22,385 nucleotides of DNA from Planctomycetota bacterium (GTDB lineage: Bacteria; Planctomycetota; Phycisphaerae; WQYP01), in assembly GCA_021852225.1 (NCBI GenBank), contig JAJZOA010000304.1:1-22385 (forward strand), in the 5' to 3' direction. The notes below the pieces were generated by a model. It was given only the letters and a program-made list of their open reading frames with translations. It ran no database searches and was not told where the DNA came from. A program made the translations under genes and the position numbers. Shown here piece after piece: positions 15,434-22,385 of this stretch. Numbering within the stretch: the first letter of the stretch is position 1; every line of letters begins with the position of its first letter.

Positions 15434-16360
15434 ATGAACCCACTCGAAAGGCTCCGGAAAAATATCGAAACAGTCTTTTTTGGTCGGAGCGAAGCAATTA
15501 CTCATTTGCTGGTAGGCTTGATAGCCCGCGGCCATGTGTTAATTGAAGATGTGCCAGGAGTGGGGAAGACAGTTTTGGCGCGGGCGCTGGCACGCAGCAT
15601 CAACTGTCAGTTCAGCCGCATTCAATTAACACCGGACCTTCTTCCCAGTGACATTCTGGGTGTATCCATTTACAATCAGGAAAGGCAGGCGTTTGACTTC
15701 AAACCTGGGCCGGTTTTCGCCAATATTGTTCTGGCGGACGAAATTAACCGTACCACGCCGCGCACGCAAAGTGCCCTCCTTGAAGCGATGAATGAAAGTT
15801 CAATCTCAACCGATGGCCAGACCATGGCACTTCCCCAGCCCTTTATGGTGGTGGCCACACAGAATCCGTTTGAATTTGAAGGTACCTATTTTCTTCCGGA
15901 AAATCAGTTAGATCGGTTTTTATTGCGCATTCAACTGGGCTATCCGGAAAGGTCGCGTGAACTATCCATTCTGCGTGAACAGCCCGGCCGCAACCGCCTG
16001 GACCGACTGGAACCTGTGCTGACCGCCGATGAGGTGCGTGTGCTTCAGGGGCAGGCCTCGCAGGTTAAAATTGACCCGGTACTTCTGGAATATATGATGG
16101 ATCTGGTGGAGGCAACGCGCCGCCATGAGGGTTTGCACACAGGAATTTCACCCCGCGGATCTTTGGCCTTGATGCAGGCGGTGCAGGCCCGAGCCATGGT
16201 GGAGAACCGTGATTACGTCACGCCGGATGATATAAAGGAAATGGTTGTGCCTGTGTGTGCCCATCGTGTAATTACCCGCAGCTACATGGCCAATGGCGAT
16301 GTAAGTACTGCGGCGCGCATCATGCAGGAAATACTTCAGAATGTACATTGCCCGCTGTGA
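15434..16360 (+). CDS. MoxR-family AAA+ ATPase
   Basis: MoxR ATPases act as chaperone-like factors, usually with von Willebrand A or DUF58 partner proteins, in maturation of enzymes or envelope complexes. The 308-residue product has the Walker A motif DVPGVGKTVL (39-48), Walker B VLADEINR (99-106), the following TTPRTQSALLEAMNE typical of MoxR, sensor 1 asparagine in VVATQNPFEFEGTYFLPENQ (139-158), the arginine finger region LDRFLLRI (159-166), and sensor 2 in GISPRGSLALMQ. ATG 15434 has GGAAGG (15419-15424) nine bases upstream. A DUF58 gene follows after 21 bases, the classic MoxR-DUF58 pair, so the two are surely co-transcribed. The specific client is not evident. Confidence 0.94.
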   Translation: MNPLERLRKNIETVFFGRSEAITHLLVGLIARGHVLIEDVPGVGKTVLARALARSINCQFSRIQLTPDLLPSDILGVSIYNQERQAFDFKPGPVFANIVLADEINRTTPRTQSALLEAMNESSISTDGQTMALPQPFMVVATQNPFEFEGTYFLPENQLDRFLLRIQLGYPERSRELSILREQPGRNRLDRLEPVLTADEVRVLQGQASQVKIDPVLLEYMMDLVEATRRHEGLHTGISPRGSLALMQAVQARAMVENRDYVTPDDIKEMVVPVCAHRVITRSYMANGDVSTAARIMQEILQNVHCPL

Positions 16361-16381
16361 CGGTTTGCCTGGTGGTCGCCC

Positions 16382-17659
16382 GTGAAAAAAAACAAGCAGA
16401 CTCGCCGCACCTATTACGAATTGACCTCCGCGGGCTTTGTGTTTGCCGGTGTGGTGGCCTTTGTCCTGATGGCCGCGGTCAACAGTCAGACAAATATTCT
16501 TTTCTGGGCGCTGGGTGTGGTGTCCGGGTCGCTGCTGCTGTCGGCAGTGCTTGGTTCCATGCTGCTGAAAAAACTTGTGGTGACGCGCAGTGTCGCGGAC
16601 CATGCCATCGCCGGTGAACCGGTGGAAGTGCAATATCGCCTGGCCAATACCAAACGATTCATGCCTTCATGCGCCGTTCGTGTGACTGAAGCACGCCACA
16701 CCGGTGAGCTGGCCACACTTCCAGAAGGATATTGTTTGCACCTTGGCCCTGGGCAAAGTACTTATGTGACCACTTTTCTTGTGCCTAAACACCGCGGCGT
16801 AGTGGAACTTCATGAACAGCGTGTCTGCTGCTCGTTCCCGTTTGGTTTCATAAACCGCGCAATTCATACCGTGCTGCCGCAAAAAATAACTGTTTTTCCA
16901 CGGATTGGCATGTTAAGCCGCGGCTTGCTGGCGCGGTCGCGGACATTTTCATCTGCCGGGTCGGTCAGCAGTCCGAACCGTGGCGGGGCGGATGAATTTT
17001 ATGGTATGCGGGAATATGTAGCGGGAGATCCGCTCCGATCCATTCACTGGCGGCGCAGCGCACGGACTGGCAAACTGGTGGTGCGAGAACTCACGTCAGA
17101 TACGCCTCCGACGATTATAGTGGTGGTGGATGTTCGCGTATGGCGCGAGATGCCAGAAGGCAGGATAAAGGCGGAGCAGGCCATTGAGCTTGCCGCGGCG
17201 TGGATTTGCCGCGCCATGATGGACCATTTTGCCGTTGGCATGTTAATACCCGGTTCATCACAGCCAGTGCCGGTGATGGTGACTTCCGGACGCCCCCAAC
17301 GGCAGGTCCTGCTTGAGACCTTAGCCCTGTTGGACCTGAAAAAACTGAATGCCGGTGCTATTCCGCCAACAACACCGCCCGAACATGCCGCGAAACGCGC
17401 GGAATACGTGGTGGTGGCACTTTCAAGGGCCGCGGCATCCATTGATATGGTGCCGGCGGGCAATGCGTATACCCTTTTATGTATGGATGATCCGGACAGT
17501 GCCAACTGGTTGCAGTTTCCCGGTGGACACGGCCCGCAATCCAGCCTGTATATGATTCCGGAAAGTCTGAATTCCGTCGTGGTCGCTGTCGGCGAACCGT
17601 CAGCGGTGCCGGTGGGTAAAGCCGGCGAAACCCCGGCCGCAGACAAGGCCGTTGTCTGA
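16382..17659 (+). CDS. DUF58 membrane protein
   Basis: A 425-residue protein with two hydrophobic helices near the N-terminus (about 16-34 and 38-60). A beta-rich domain follows (about 65-175), then the DUF58 signature FYGMREYVAGDPLRSIHWRR (206-225) with SARTGKLVVREL after it. Downstream is an alpha/beta region resembling a von Willebrand A fold (TIIVVVDVRVW near 244-254). DUF58 proteins are encoded next to MoxR ATPases and are thought to be their membrane partner; the biochemical role is not settled. The GTG start at 16382 has GGTGG (16371-16375) six bases before it. In many bacteria the next gene is a transglutaminase-like or VWA protein; here it is an unrelated cytochrome-type protein 183 bases on. 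Confidence 0.88.
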   Translation: MKKNKQTRRTYYELTSAGFVFAGVVAFVLMAAVNSQTNILFWALGVVSGSLLLSAVLGSMLLKKLVVTRSVADHAIAGEPVEVQYRLANTKRFMPSCAVRVTEARHTGELATLPEGYCLHLGPGQSTYVTTFLVPKHRGVVELHEQRVCCSFPFGFINRAIHTVLPQKITVFPRIGMLSRGLLARSRTFSSAGSVSSPNRGGADEFYGMREYVAGDPLRSIHWRRSARTGKLVVRELTSDTPPTIIVVVDVRVWREMPEGRIKAEQAIELAAAWICRAMMDHFAVGMLIPGSSQPVPVMVTSGRPQRQVLLETLALLDLKKLNAGAIPPTTPPEHAAKRAEYVVVALSRAAASIDMVPAGNAYTLLCMDDPDSANWLQFPGGHGPQSSLYMIPESLNSVVVAVGEPSAVPVGKAGETPAADKAVV

Positions 17660-17842
17660 CCAGTCTTTCGCAAGAGCCGCCATTAAGAATGACCAATAAT
17701 TTTCTGAAAATAATGAAACCACCGCGGCGTCGGGGCGTAATAGTCAGACAGGAGGCAGTTTGCGCTGTGCCGTAACCGCGCGGCAATCAGGATTGTTGCG
17801 GGGAATATCCGCTGGAACACAGTAGTCAGGAGATTTGGAACA

Positions 17843-18877
17843 ATGGGCATATCGATGGGCATGATGATCAATCTGGCTGCGGCCACGAATTGGGTCAAAT
17901 TCTTCGGACACTTTCATCCGCTGCTTGTGCACCTGCCGGTCGGCTTTCTGGTATTGCTGGGATTGATGGAACTAACGAGCTGTTTCAAGAAATATTCCCA
18001 TATCACGGCAGCCCGTGGTTTTATCCTGGTTATGTTGGCGATTGCCGCTGCAATAACCGTCACTTGCGGCTGGCTGCTGGCCAGCGGTGGCGGCTATAAC
18101 CATCGCATTTTGTTCTGGCACCGCTGGCTCGGCACATCGGTTGCGGTGCTGAGTCTCGTTCTGCTTGGCGTTTGGCTGTGGCGTAAGAAAACCGGATTGA
18201 TGTATTATTCCGTTTTGGTTCCCGCGCTTCTCGTGATGGCCATTGCCGCACATTTTGGCGGTTCGCTAACCTTCGGCAGTCGCTACCTGAGCAAATATGC
18301 CCCTCCTGTGCTTAAGCCGCTTCTTGGAGATGCGGCAGCCACATCGGCCGGACCCACCGTTGCAGTTGAGTCGACCATTCCGGCCACAGAGGCTTTTTAT
18401 TCTGTTGTCAGTCAGTCCGCTGCCGTACGGGTTCGGCCTGTCGCCGATACGACGGGAAGTTTTTACAGTCAATTTATTCAGACCGCCTTTACGCAGGATT
18501 GCATTCGCTGCCACGGCCGGGATAAGCAAAAGGGGCATTTGCGCTTGGATTCCTACCGCTGGCTTCGACGTGGCAGCCGTGGACGGCCGGTGGTTATTCC
18601 CGGCGTACCTAATCGCAGTCGGCTGTACCGGCTTATCTCCTTGCCACGATGGCAGCATCATCACATGCCACCGCGCAGCCACAAGCAACTGACTGTCGGC
18701 CAGATTGAACTGATCCGCTGGTGGATACAAAAAGGCGCAAGTGGCACGGCGACGCTCCAATCGCTTAATCCCCCGGCCTCTATCCGCAAAATAATTAAAA
18801 CACTTCCAAAGTCGCGGCGGCACGATCGGACCGCGCCGGCCGCCGTCAATTACCAGCCGATCGCACTTTCGTTCTGA
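17843..18877 (+). CDS. DUF2231 membrane domain fused to planctomycete-type cytochrome c
   Basis: The 344-residue product joins two parts. Residues 15-145 contain four hydrophobic helices beginning with FGHFHPLLVHLPVGFLVLLG (21-40), whose histidines are typical of DUF2231. Residues about 205-300 form a small cytochrome c domain of the planctomycete kind: C220-IRC-H224 for covalent haem, the motif GHLRLDSYRWLRRGSRG, a likely axial methionine M275 in HHHMPP, and QIELIRWWIQKGA. The domain should sit on the outer face of the cytoplasmic membrane. The physiological substrate is unknown; such domains usually sit in front of DUF1549/DUF1553 proteins or in enzymes, whereas here none follows. ATG 17843 has AGGAG (17828-17832) ten bases upstream; ATG at 17855 is an alternative. 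It may be its own transcript. Confidence 0.87.
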   Translation: MGISMGMMINLAAATNWVKFFGHFHPLLVHLPVGFLVLLGLMELTSCFKKYSHITAARGFILVMLAIAAAITVTCGWLLASGGGYNHRILFWHRWLGTSVAVLSLVLLGVWLWRKKTGLMYYSVLVPALLVMAIAAHFGGSLTFGSRYLSKYAPPVLKPLLGDAAATSAGPTVAVESTIPATEAFYSVVSQSAAVRVRPVADTTGSFYSQFIQTAFTQDCIRCHGRDKQKGHLRLDSYRWLRRGSRGRPVVIPGVPNRSRLYRLISLPRWQHHHMPPRSHKQLTVGQIELIRWWIQKGASGTATLQSLNPPASIRKIIKTLPKSRRHDRTAPAAVNYQPIALSF

Positions 18878-18986
18878 TGTTCGGTAAATTGCCGACTGGC
18901 AAGACCGCCCGACAAATCTGCGATGACTTGGGAACGCAAGATCGGGGCATAATCGCAACGATGGCAAGGCAAAAGAAGCCGGACAT

Positions 18987-19094
18987 TTATACCAGGCCTT
19001 GGCCCCGATGCCGTCGCCGCGGGAAAAGGTCGTTCGCAAAAGTCGCCGGGTTGCATTCAGAATCGGACATCTTTGTCGTCGCTTTCGGCGTCAT
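18987..19094 (-). CDS. Possible 35-residue protein, unrecognised
   Basis: A minus-strand ATG at 19094 has GGAG (19105-19102) seven bases upstream and a perfect TATAAT (19118-19113) just before that. The frame gives 35 residues beginning MTPKATTKMSDSECNPATFA and ending HRGQGLV. No -35 box is clear and no homolog comes to mind. The signals could be chance in a gene-poor stretch. Confidence 0.2.
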   Translation of the reverse strand: MTPKATTKMSDSECNPATFANDLFPRRRHRGQGLV

Positions 19095-19289
19095 TGGCAC
19101 ACTCCGAGAGTGATTATAAGTCCTGTTGCGGGCTTCGGTGCTGTTGCGGTTCATACACGGTCCGTTGGCACGCCATGCGGTATGCTGCGATCGGTTGAAT
19201 GTCACGCACACGATTTCTACCGGTATGCTTCCGTAGGGGTTGTGCCGAAGTAGAATTTTCATCCCGTAGCCTAAATAGAAGTGTCGCCT

Positions 19290-19319
19290 CCCATTCTGAA
19301 TTAAACCGGACAGGATGGG
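19290..19319 (-). repeat. Inverted repeat downstream of rodA
   Basis: CCCATTCTG and CAGGATGGG pair over nine positions (one G-U wobble) around a 12-base loop, about 175 bases past the rodA stop. No T tract follows on the minus strand, so it would be an unusual terminator or a transcript-end stabiliser. Confidence 0.3.
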
Positions 19320-19492
19320 AAACTTACTTATACTGGCAAAAGAATGAGGTCGCCTGGATGCGATGTATCGGGTCGAACGGGACGAAGTGAAAGTGGTTTC
19401 GATAGCGGTGCTGATGTGCATATCGCTACGGCTGACGCGTCGTCTATGGAAGCAATTAAGTATATCCCAGCAGCTATCGCGGCTTGCGCGGC

Positions 19493-20683
19493 CTATGGCG
19501 GGGGCACACCCAGGGCGGAGCGGTGGAACCGTTCCCGCATCGCGACGTTCAGAATCAGTGATGTGGCCAGCATGTCCGCCGCCACGGCGCTGCCGCCATA
19601 TGACATAAATGGCAGGGTAATTCCGACCACGGGAATCAGGCCAGTGGTCATGGCGATATTGATGACCGCCTGAAGTATGATCATGGACGAGAGTCCTATG
19701 ACCAGCAATCGGCCGAAAGGATCGGCGGAATTGCCGGCAATTTCCAGGCAGCCGCCAAAAAACAGCAGGTAAAGAACCAGGATAGTGACCGAGCCAAGAA
19801 AACCCCATTGGCTGCCCACAACTGCAAAAATAAAGTCGTTGGCGGCCTCGGGCAGAAGGCCATGGCGAATTTCGTCTGCTCCGCGCAATCCGCGGCCGGC
19901 CAGGGCACCGCTTCCTTCGGCAATTTCGCTCTGCTGCTTTTGATACAAATTTCCGTGCAATTGGGCCTTGGTCGGTTTGCCATGCGTAAACAGGGCGACA
20001 ATTCGCTGCTTTTGATATGGTTTGAGAAATGTGTAAGTCCACGGAGCCGCGGCCAGCACGATAAGGGCAATCGCGATCAGGTGGCGGAACCGCGCGCCTG
20101 CGGCAATCAGCATGGCATACAGCACGGGGGGAAATAAAAGCGCGGTTCCCAGGTCGCTTTCCACAAGAATCAGACACATGGGCGGAATCATAAGGGCAAA
20201 AGGAAAAAGCAACTTACGAAATTCGCGGCATTCGCGGTGCATACGCAACGACCAGGCCACCGCTAGAACGAAGGCAATTTTCGCCAGTTCGCTGGGTTGG
20301 AAGTTCATCCCGCCGGGAAGGATAAACCACCGATGGCTTCCCTTTACCGCGGGTGAAAAAAGTACGGCCAGCAGCAGGAGGCACGACAGGCCATATAAGA
20401 AATAGGAAAGAGCGCCAATTTTCCGATAGCCGGGAATCAGTGCCAGAAATAGAATCGCCACGCCGATAGCCAGGTGAATCTGCTGGCGGATAAAAAGCTG
20501 TGGTCCGCAAACCTTTACCGCCGCCAGACTGATGAGTGAAAGCAGCGCAATGGCCAGCAAAAAAAGCCAGGAGATTCGTGTGCGCAGGAGTTCCGGCAGA
20601 ACCTGGCTCCAGATTTTTCCCAGGACCGTTATATCTGCTCCGCCTTGTGCGGATTGAGAGCCTCGCCGGTGAAAAATATTCAT
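19493..20683 (-). CDS. rodA: Peptidoglycan glycosyltransferase RodA (SEDS family)
   Basis: RodA polymerises lipid II into glycan strands for side-wall growth, together with the class B transpeptidase PBP2. The 396-residue product has about ten hydrophobic segments from residue 37 on. Landmarks: SHRWFILPGGMNFQPSELAK (116-135), VESDLGTALL (174-183), and LPEAANDFIFAVVGSQWGFLG, where D283 matches the aspartate considered catalytic in SEDS proteins. It ends ITLPFMSYGGSAVAADM, the family's last loop. ATG 20683 is chosen because the 30 codons before it look non-coding; its ribosome binding site is weak (GGGA about 11 bases off). It follows the PBP2 gene on the same strand after 123 bases, the common mrdA-rodA order. 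A second ATG-led stretch at 20773 in the same frame is less likely to be the start. Confidence 0.93.
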   Translation of the reverse strand: MNIFHRRGSQSAQGGADITVLGKIWSQVLPELLRTRISWLFLLAIALLSLISLAAVKVCGPQLFIRQQIHLAIGVAILFLALIPGYRKIGALSYFLYGLSCLLLLAVLFSPAVKGSHRWFILPGGMNFQPSELAKIAFVLAVAWSLRMHRECREFRKLLFPFALMIPPMCLILVESDLGTALLFPPVLYAMLIAAGARFRHLIAIALIVLAAAPWTYTFLKPYQKQRIVALFTHGKPTKAQLHGNLYQKQQSEIAEGSGALAGRGLRGADEIRHGLLPEAANDFIFAVVGSQWGFLGSVTILVLYLLFFGGCLEIAGNSADPFGRLLVIGLSSMIILQAVINIAMTTGLIPVVGITLPFMSYGGSAVAADMLATSLILNVAMRERFHRSALGVPPP

Positions 20684-20806
20684 CAGGAAAAAATCCCATA
20701 AATGCCCGGCCGTGCCGGAAGATGGCCCGGGGCGGGCGCTATCATACCGAATACCGCACCGGCTGGCCGCCACCAGTCCTGGCGGGCCGTTGGCCAGCGC
20801 ATGAAA

Positions 20807-22385
20807 TCAGGGCTTGTCCAGGTGCGGCAGGTAGCCAGCCTGTTCCATATCCAGCAGGCATTGTCGCACAATGGGGCCAGCCCGCTTTCCGCCGTCGCCG
20901 CCCATCTCCACGACTGCCGCAAAAGCATACCGCGGCGCGTCGGCTGGTGCATAACCGGCGAACCAGGCGTCATCGCCTTTCACGATTGTCTTGTGTCCGT
21001 TTTCCACCACCACTTCATGGGTTTGCGCGGTTCCGGTTTTGCCTGCTACCGGCAGATGCATATTCAAAACAGGCGCGGTGCCGCTATGGCCATGCACGAC
21101 CAGATACATCCCTTGTTCGATGGCGGGCATCGCAGACGCAGCCATGGGAATTTGATGCTCGGGCAAACGGGGAAGACCGTCAATAAGATGCGGACTTTCC
21201 CAAATCCCGCCGCGCATCATGCCGGCGTAGGCATTGGCCATTTGCAGAGGCGTCACCGCAATCGGCCCTTGCCCGATTCCCATGAAAATGGCGTTGGTGC
21301 GGTCCGCAGGCCGGGTCAGATTACCGACAATTCGCGGCAGATATCCGCCGGTTTCGTCGGCCAGGCCGACCCCGGTGGGGGATCCAAGTCCGAAAGATTG
21401 GTAGCCCCGCACCAGTCGCTTAAGCCCCAGAAGCATACCCACGCGGTAAAAATAGGTATCGCATGATTGTTCAATGGCGGCGGTAAGCCGCAACGGGCCG
21501 GGTGCGACCGGATAGGTCCAATTCCGGAAGACATTGGGATGCCCCGGGAAAAAATAAGCTCCGCAGTTGATGACTGTATTGGGCGTAATCACACCGTCAA
21601 GAACAGCAAATGTGGATTCAATTGGTTTGACAATGCTGCCCGGTGGATAGGGACTGTCAATCGCGCGATTAAGCAATGGAAAGGCATTGTCCGCGGCAAG
21701 TTTGGTAAAATCGCGATGATACGAATTGGCGTTATAGGTTGGCAGGGACAGCATCGCCAGAACATTCCCGGTGCGAATGGAAATGACCGCCAGTGCGCAG
21801 TTGTGCATGGAGCCATCAAAATTCAGCAGTTTGCTGGCCGGGGCAAGCAATTGCCGTTGAAGCGTTTGCACAAGGCGAGCATCCAGGGTCAATCGGACCG
21901 TTTTTCCGGCTCGCGGCGGGCGCGTATCGGCCGGCACAACTTTCCCATCCAGATTCAACAGTTTCACGCCGCGTCGGCCGCGCAGCAGGGCATCGGCCGC
22001 GAGTTCCACGCCCGATGCGCCCACCAGATCCCCTGGAAGCAGGCCGCCAAGGTTGCCTCGGGTGTCGGTCAAGGTTCCTGGAATCAGATCGGGCAACACA
22101 AAAGGATTGGCGTGAATGGCCGCTGGACCGGCCGGCCGCATGGTGCCGATAATTTGGGCGGCAACTGAATTCAACGGATAAACACGGTGCGTGCCTGCGG
22201 CAATAACCAGCCCGGGATATCGGTCGGCATGTTTTTTAAAATAAAAGGCCACCGCATCGGAAACATCAGGCACAATGGTGTGGGCTTCGTGGGCTTCCAT
22301 CAGATCCAAATGGCCAGCCTGGGCGATGCGGTTAAGGACTTCGGCGGGCGATTCATCCGCCTGAGTGGCATTGTGATGGCTGTAT
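20807..22385 (-). CDS. mrdA: Penicillin-binding protein 2 (class B transpeptidase), 5' end cut by window
   Basis: PBP2 cross-links peptidoglycan in the elongation complex with RodA. The frame runs from the right edge to a TGA at 20807; about 525 residues are visible and the N-terminal membrane anchor is missing. The dimerisation domain shows YPLNSVAAQIIGTM. The transpeptidase domain contains the active serine in YPPGSIVKP (Ser codon at 21637-21635), the second motif SCDTYFY, and the third motif AGKTGTAQ, all in the normal order, with GIGQGPIAVTPLQMANAYA between the last two. All three motifs are intact, so the enzyme should be active and beta-lactam-binding. RodA follows 123 bases downstream. 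Confidence 0.95.
   Translation of the reverse strand, partial: YSHHNATQADESPAEVLNRIAQAGHLDLMEAHEAHTIVPDVSDAVAFYFKKHADRYPGLVIAAGTHRVYPLNSVAAQIIGTMRPAGPAAIHANPFVLPDLIPGTLTDTRGNLGGLLPGDLVGASGVELAADALLRGRRGVKLLNLDGKVVPADTRPPRAGKTVRLTLDARLVQTLQRQLLAPASKLLNFDGSMHNCALAVISIRTGNVLAMLSLPTYNANSYHRDFTKLAADNAFPLLNRAIDSPYPPGSIVKPIESTFAVLDGVITPNTVINCGAYFFPGHPNVFRNWTYPVAPGPLRLTAAIEQSCDTYFYRVGMLLGLKRLVRGYQSFGLGSPTGVGLADETGGYLPRIVGNLTRPADRTNAIFMGIGQGPIAVTPLQMANAYAGMMRGGIWESPHLIDGLPRLPEHQIPMAASAMPAIEQGMYLVVHGHSGTAPVLNMHLPVAGKTGTAQTHEVVVENGHKTIVKGDDAWFAGYAPADAPRYAFAAVVEMGGDGGKRAGPIVRQCLLDMEQAGYLPHLDKP

Larger units (their letters stand above)
18878..19492. other. 615-base gene-poor region between the cytochrome gene and rodA
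   Basis: The flanking genes converge. The opposite strand of the rodA end stays open for a long way, but the sequence is arginine- and serine-rich and unlike any protein I know. A plus-strand frame begins at ATG 18877, overlapping the preceding stop, with no ribosome binding site (78 residues, unrecognised). A tiny minus-strand frame with better signals is listed separately, as is the inverted repeat at 19290-19319. Confidence 0.45.

Noticed and set aside
18877..19113. 78-residue plus-strand frame overlapping the stop of the cytochrome gene
   Set aside because: The TGATG overlap is suggestive, but there is no ribosome binding site and no recognisable sequence.
18987..20177. 396-residue minus-strand frame across the end of rodA
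   Set aside because: Its first two thirds are a frame-shifted copy of the rodA coding strand and the rest is arginine/serine-rich without a domain; only the last 35 codons are kept as a low-confidence candidate.
20702..22168. Long plus-strand frames across the PBP2 gene
   Set aside because: Antisense to a gene whose three active-site motifs are intact.
1..22385. CRISPR arrays, transposases, insertion-sequence ends, rRNA
   Set aside because: No regularly spaced repeats, transposase motifs or rRNA landmarks were seen on either strand.

Overview
The window looks like chromosomal DNA of a planctomycete, probably of the Phycisphaerae type. The pointers are a cytochrome c domain of the planctomycete-specific kind (CIRCH) fused to a DUF2231 membrane domain, the N-terminal 'LEPRLYMSG' signature of planctomycete surface proteins, large secreted rhamnosidases, and a moderately GC-rich sequence. 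This is a judgement from motifs only; no search was run.

Layout, left to right. Position 1-303 (-) is the start of a ribosome hibernation factor gene (HPF/RaiA), cut by the window edge. Position 612-1790 (+) is an exported protein of unknown function, followed by endonuclease V at 1905-2678 (+). Position 2771-10041 is a plant-polysaccharide block on the minus strand: a Tat-exported GH106-type rhamnosidase (6667-10041) and a Sec-exported GH78 rhamnosidase (2771-6031). Between them on the plus strand lies only the DNA-binding tail of an AraC/XylR regulator. Positions 10276-11343 (-) hold thiS and thiG of thiazole synthesis, then about 700 bases without a convincing gene.

Position 12050-14266 (+) is a compact three-gene unit: an AhpE-like peroxiredoxin, a cytosolic DsbA-fold dithiol protein (CPHC), and a three-helix channel-like membrane protein whose pore loop reads TLGLGD rather than the usual TVGYGD. 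The last two genes overlap by one base (TGATG). A good sigma-70-like promoter, with an inverted repeat over its -10 box, precedes the unit. This is the most interesting part of the window: it suggests a peroxide- or thiol-responsive ion channel module.

The unit is followed by a truncated LEPR-type surface-protein gene (14589-14777) facing the 3' end of a tRNA-Leu(UAG) gene (14888-14969, -). Next come moxR and a DUF58 gene (15434-17659, +), the DUF2231-cytochrome c protein (17843-18877, +), about 600 bases of apparently gene-poor sequence, and the cell-elongation pair on the minus strand: PBP2 (mrdA, running off the right edge) followed by rodA (19493-20683).

Housekeeping functions here are translation hibernation, DNA repair, thiamine synthesis and wall elongation. 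The accessory part is rhamnose release from pectin-like polymers plus the redox/channel unit. No CRISPR array, insertion sequence or riboswitch was seen.
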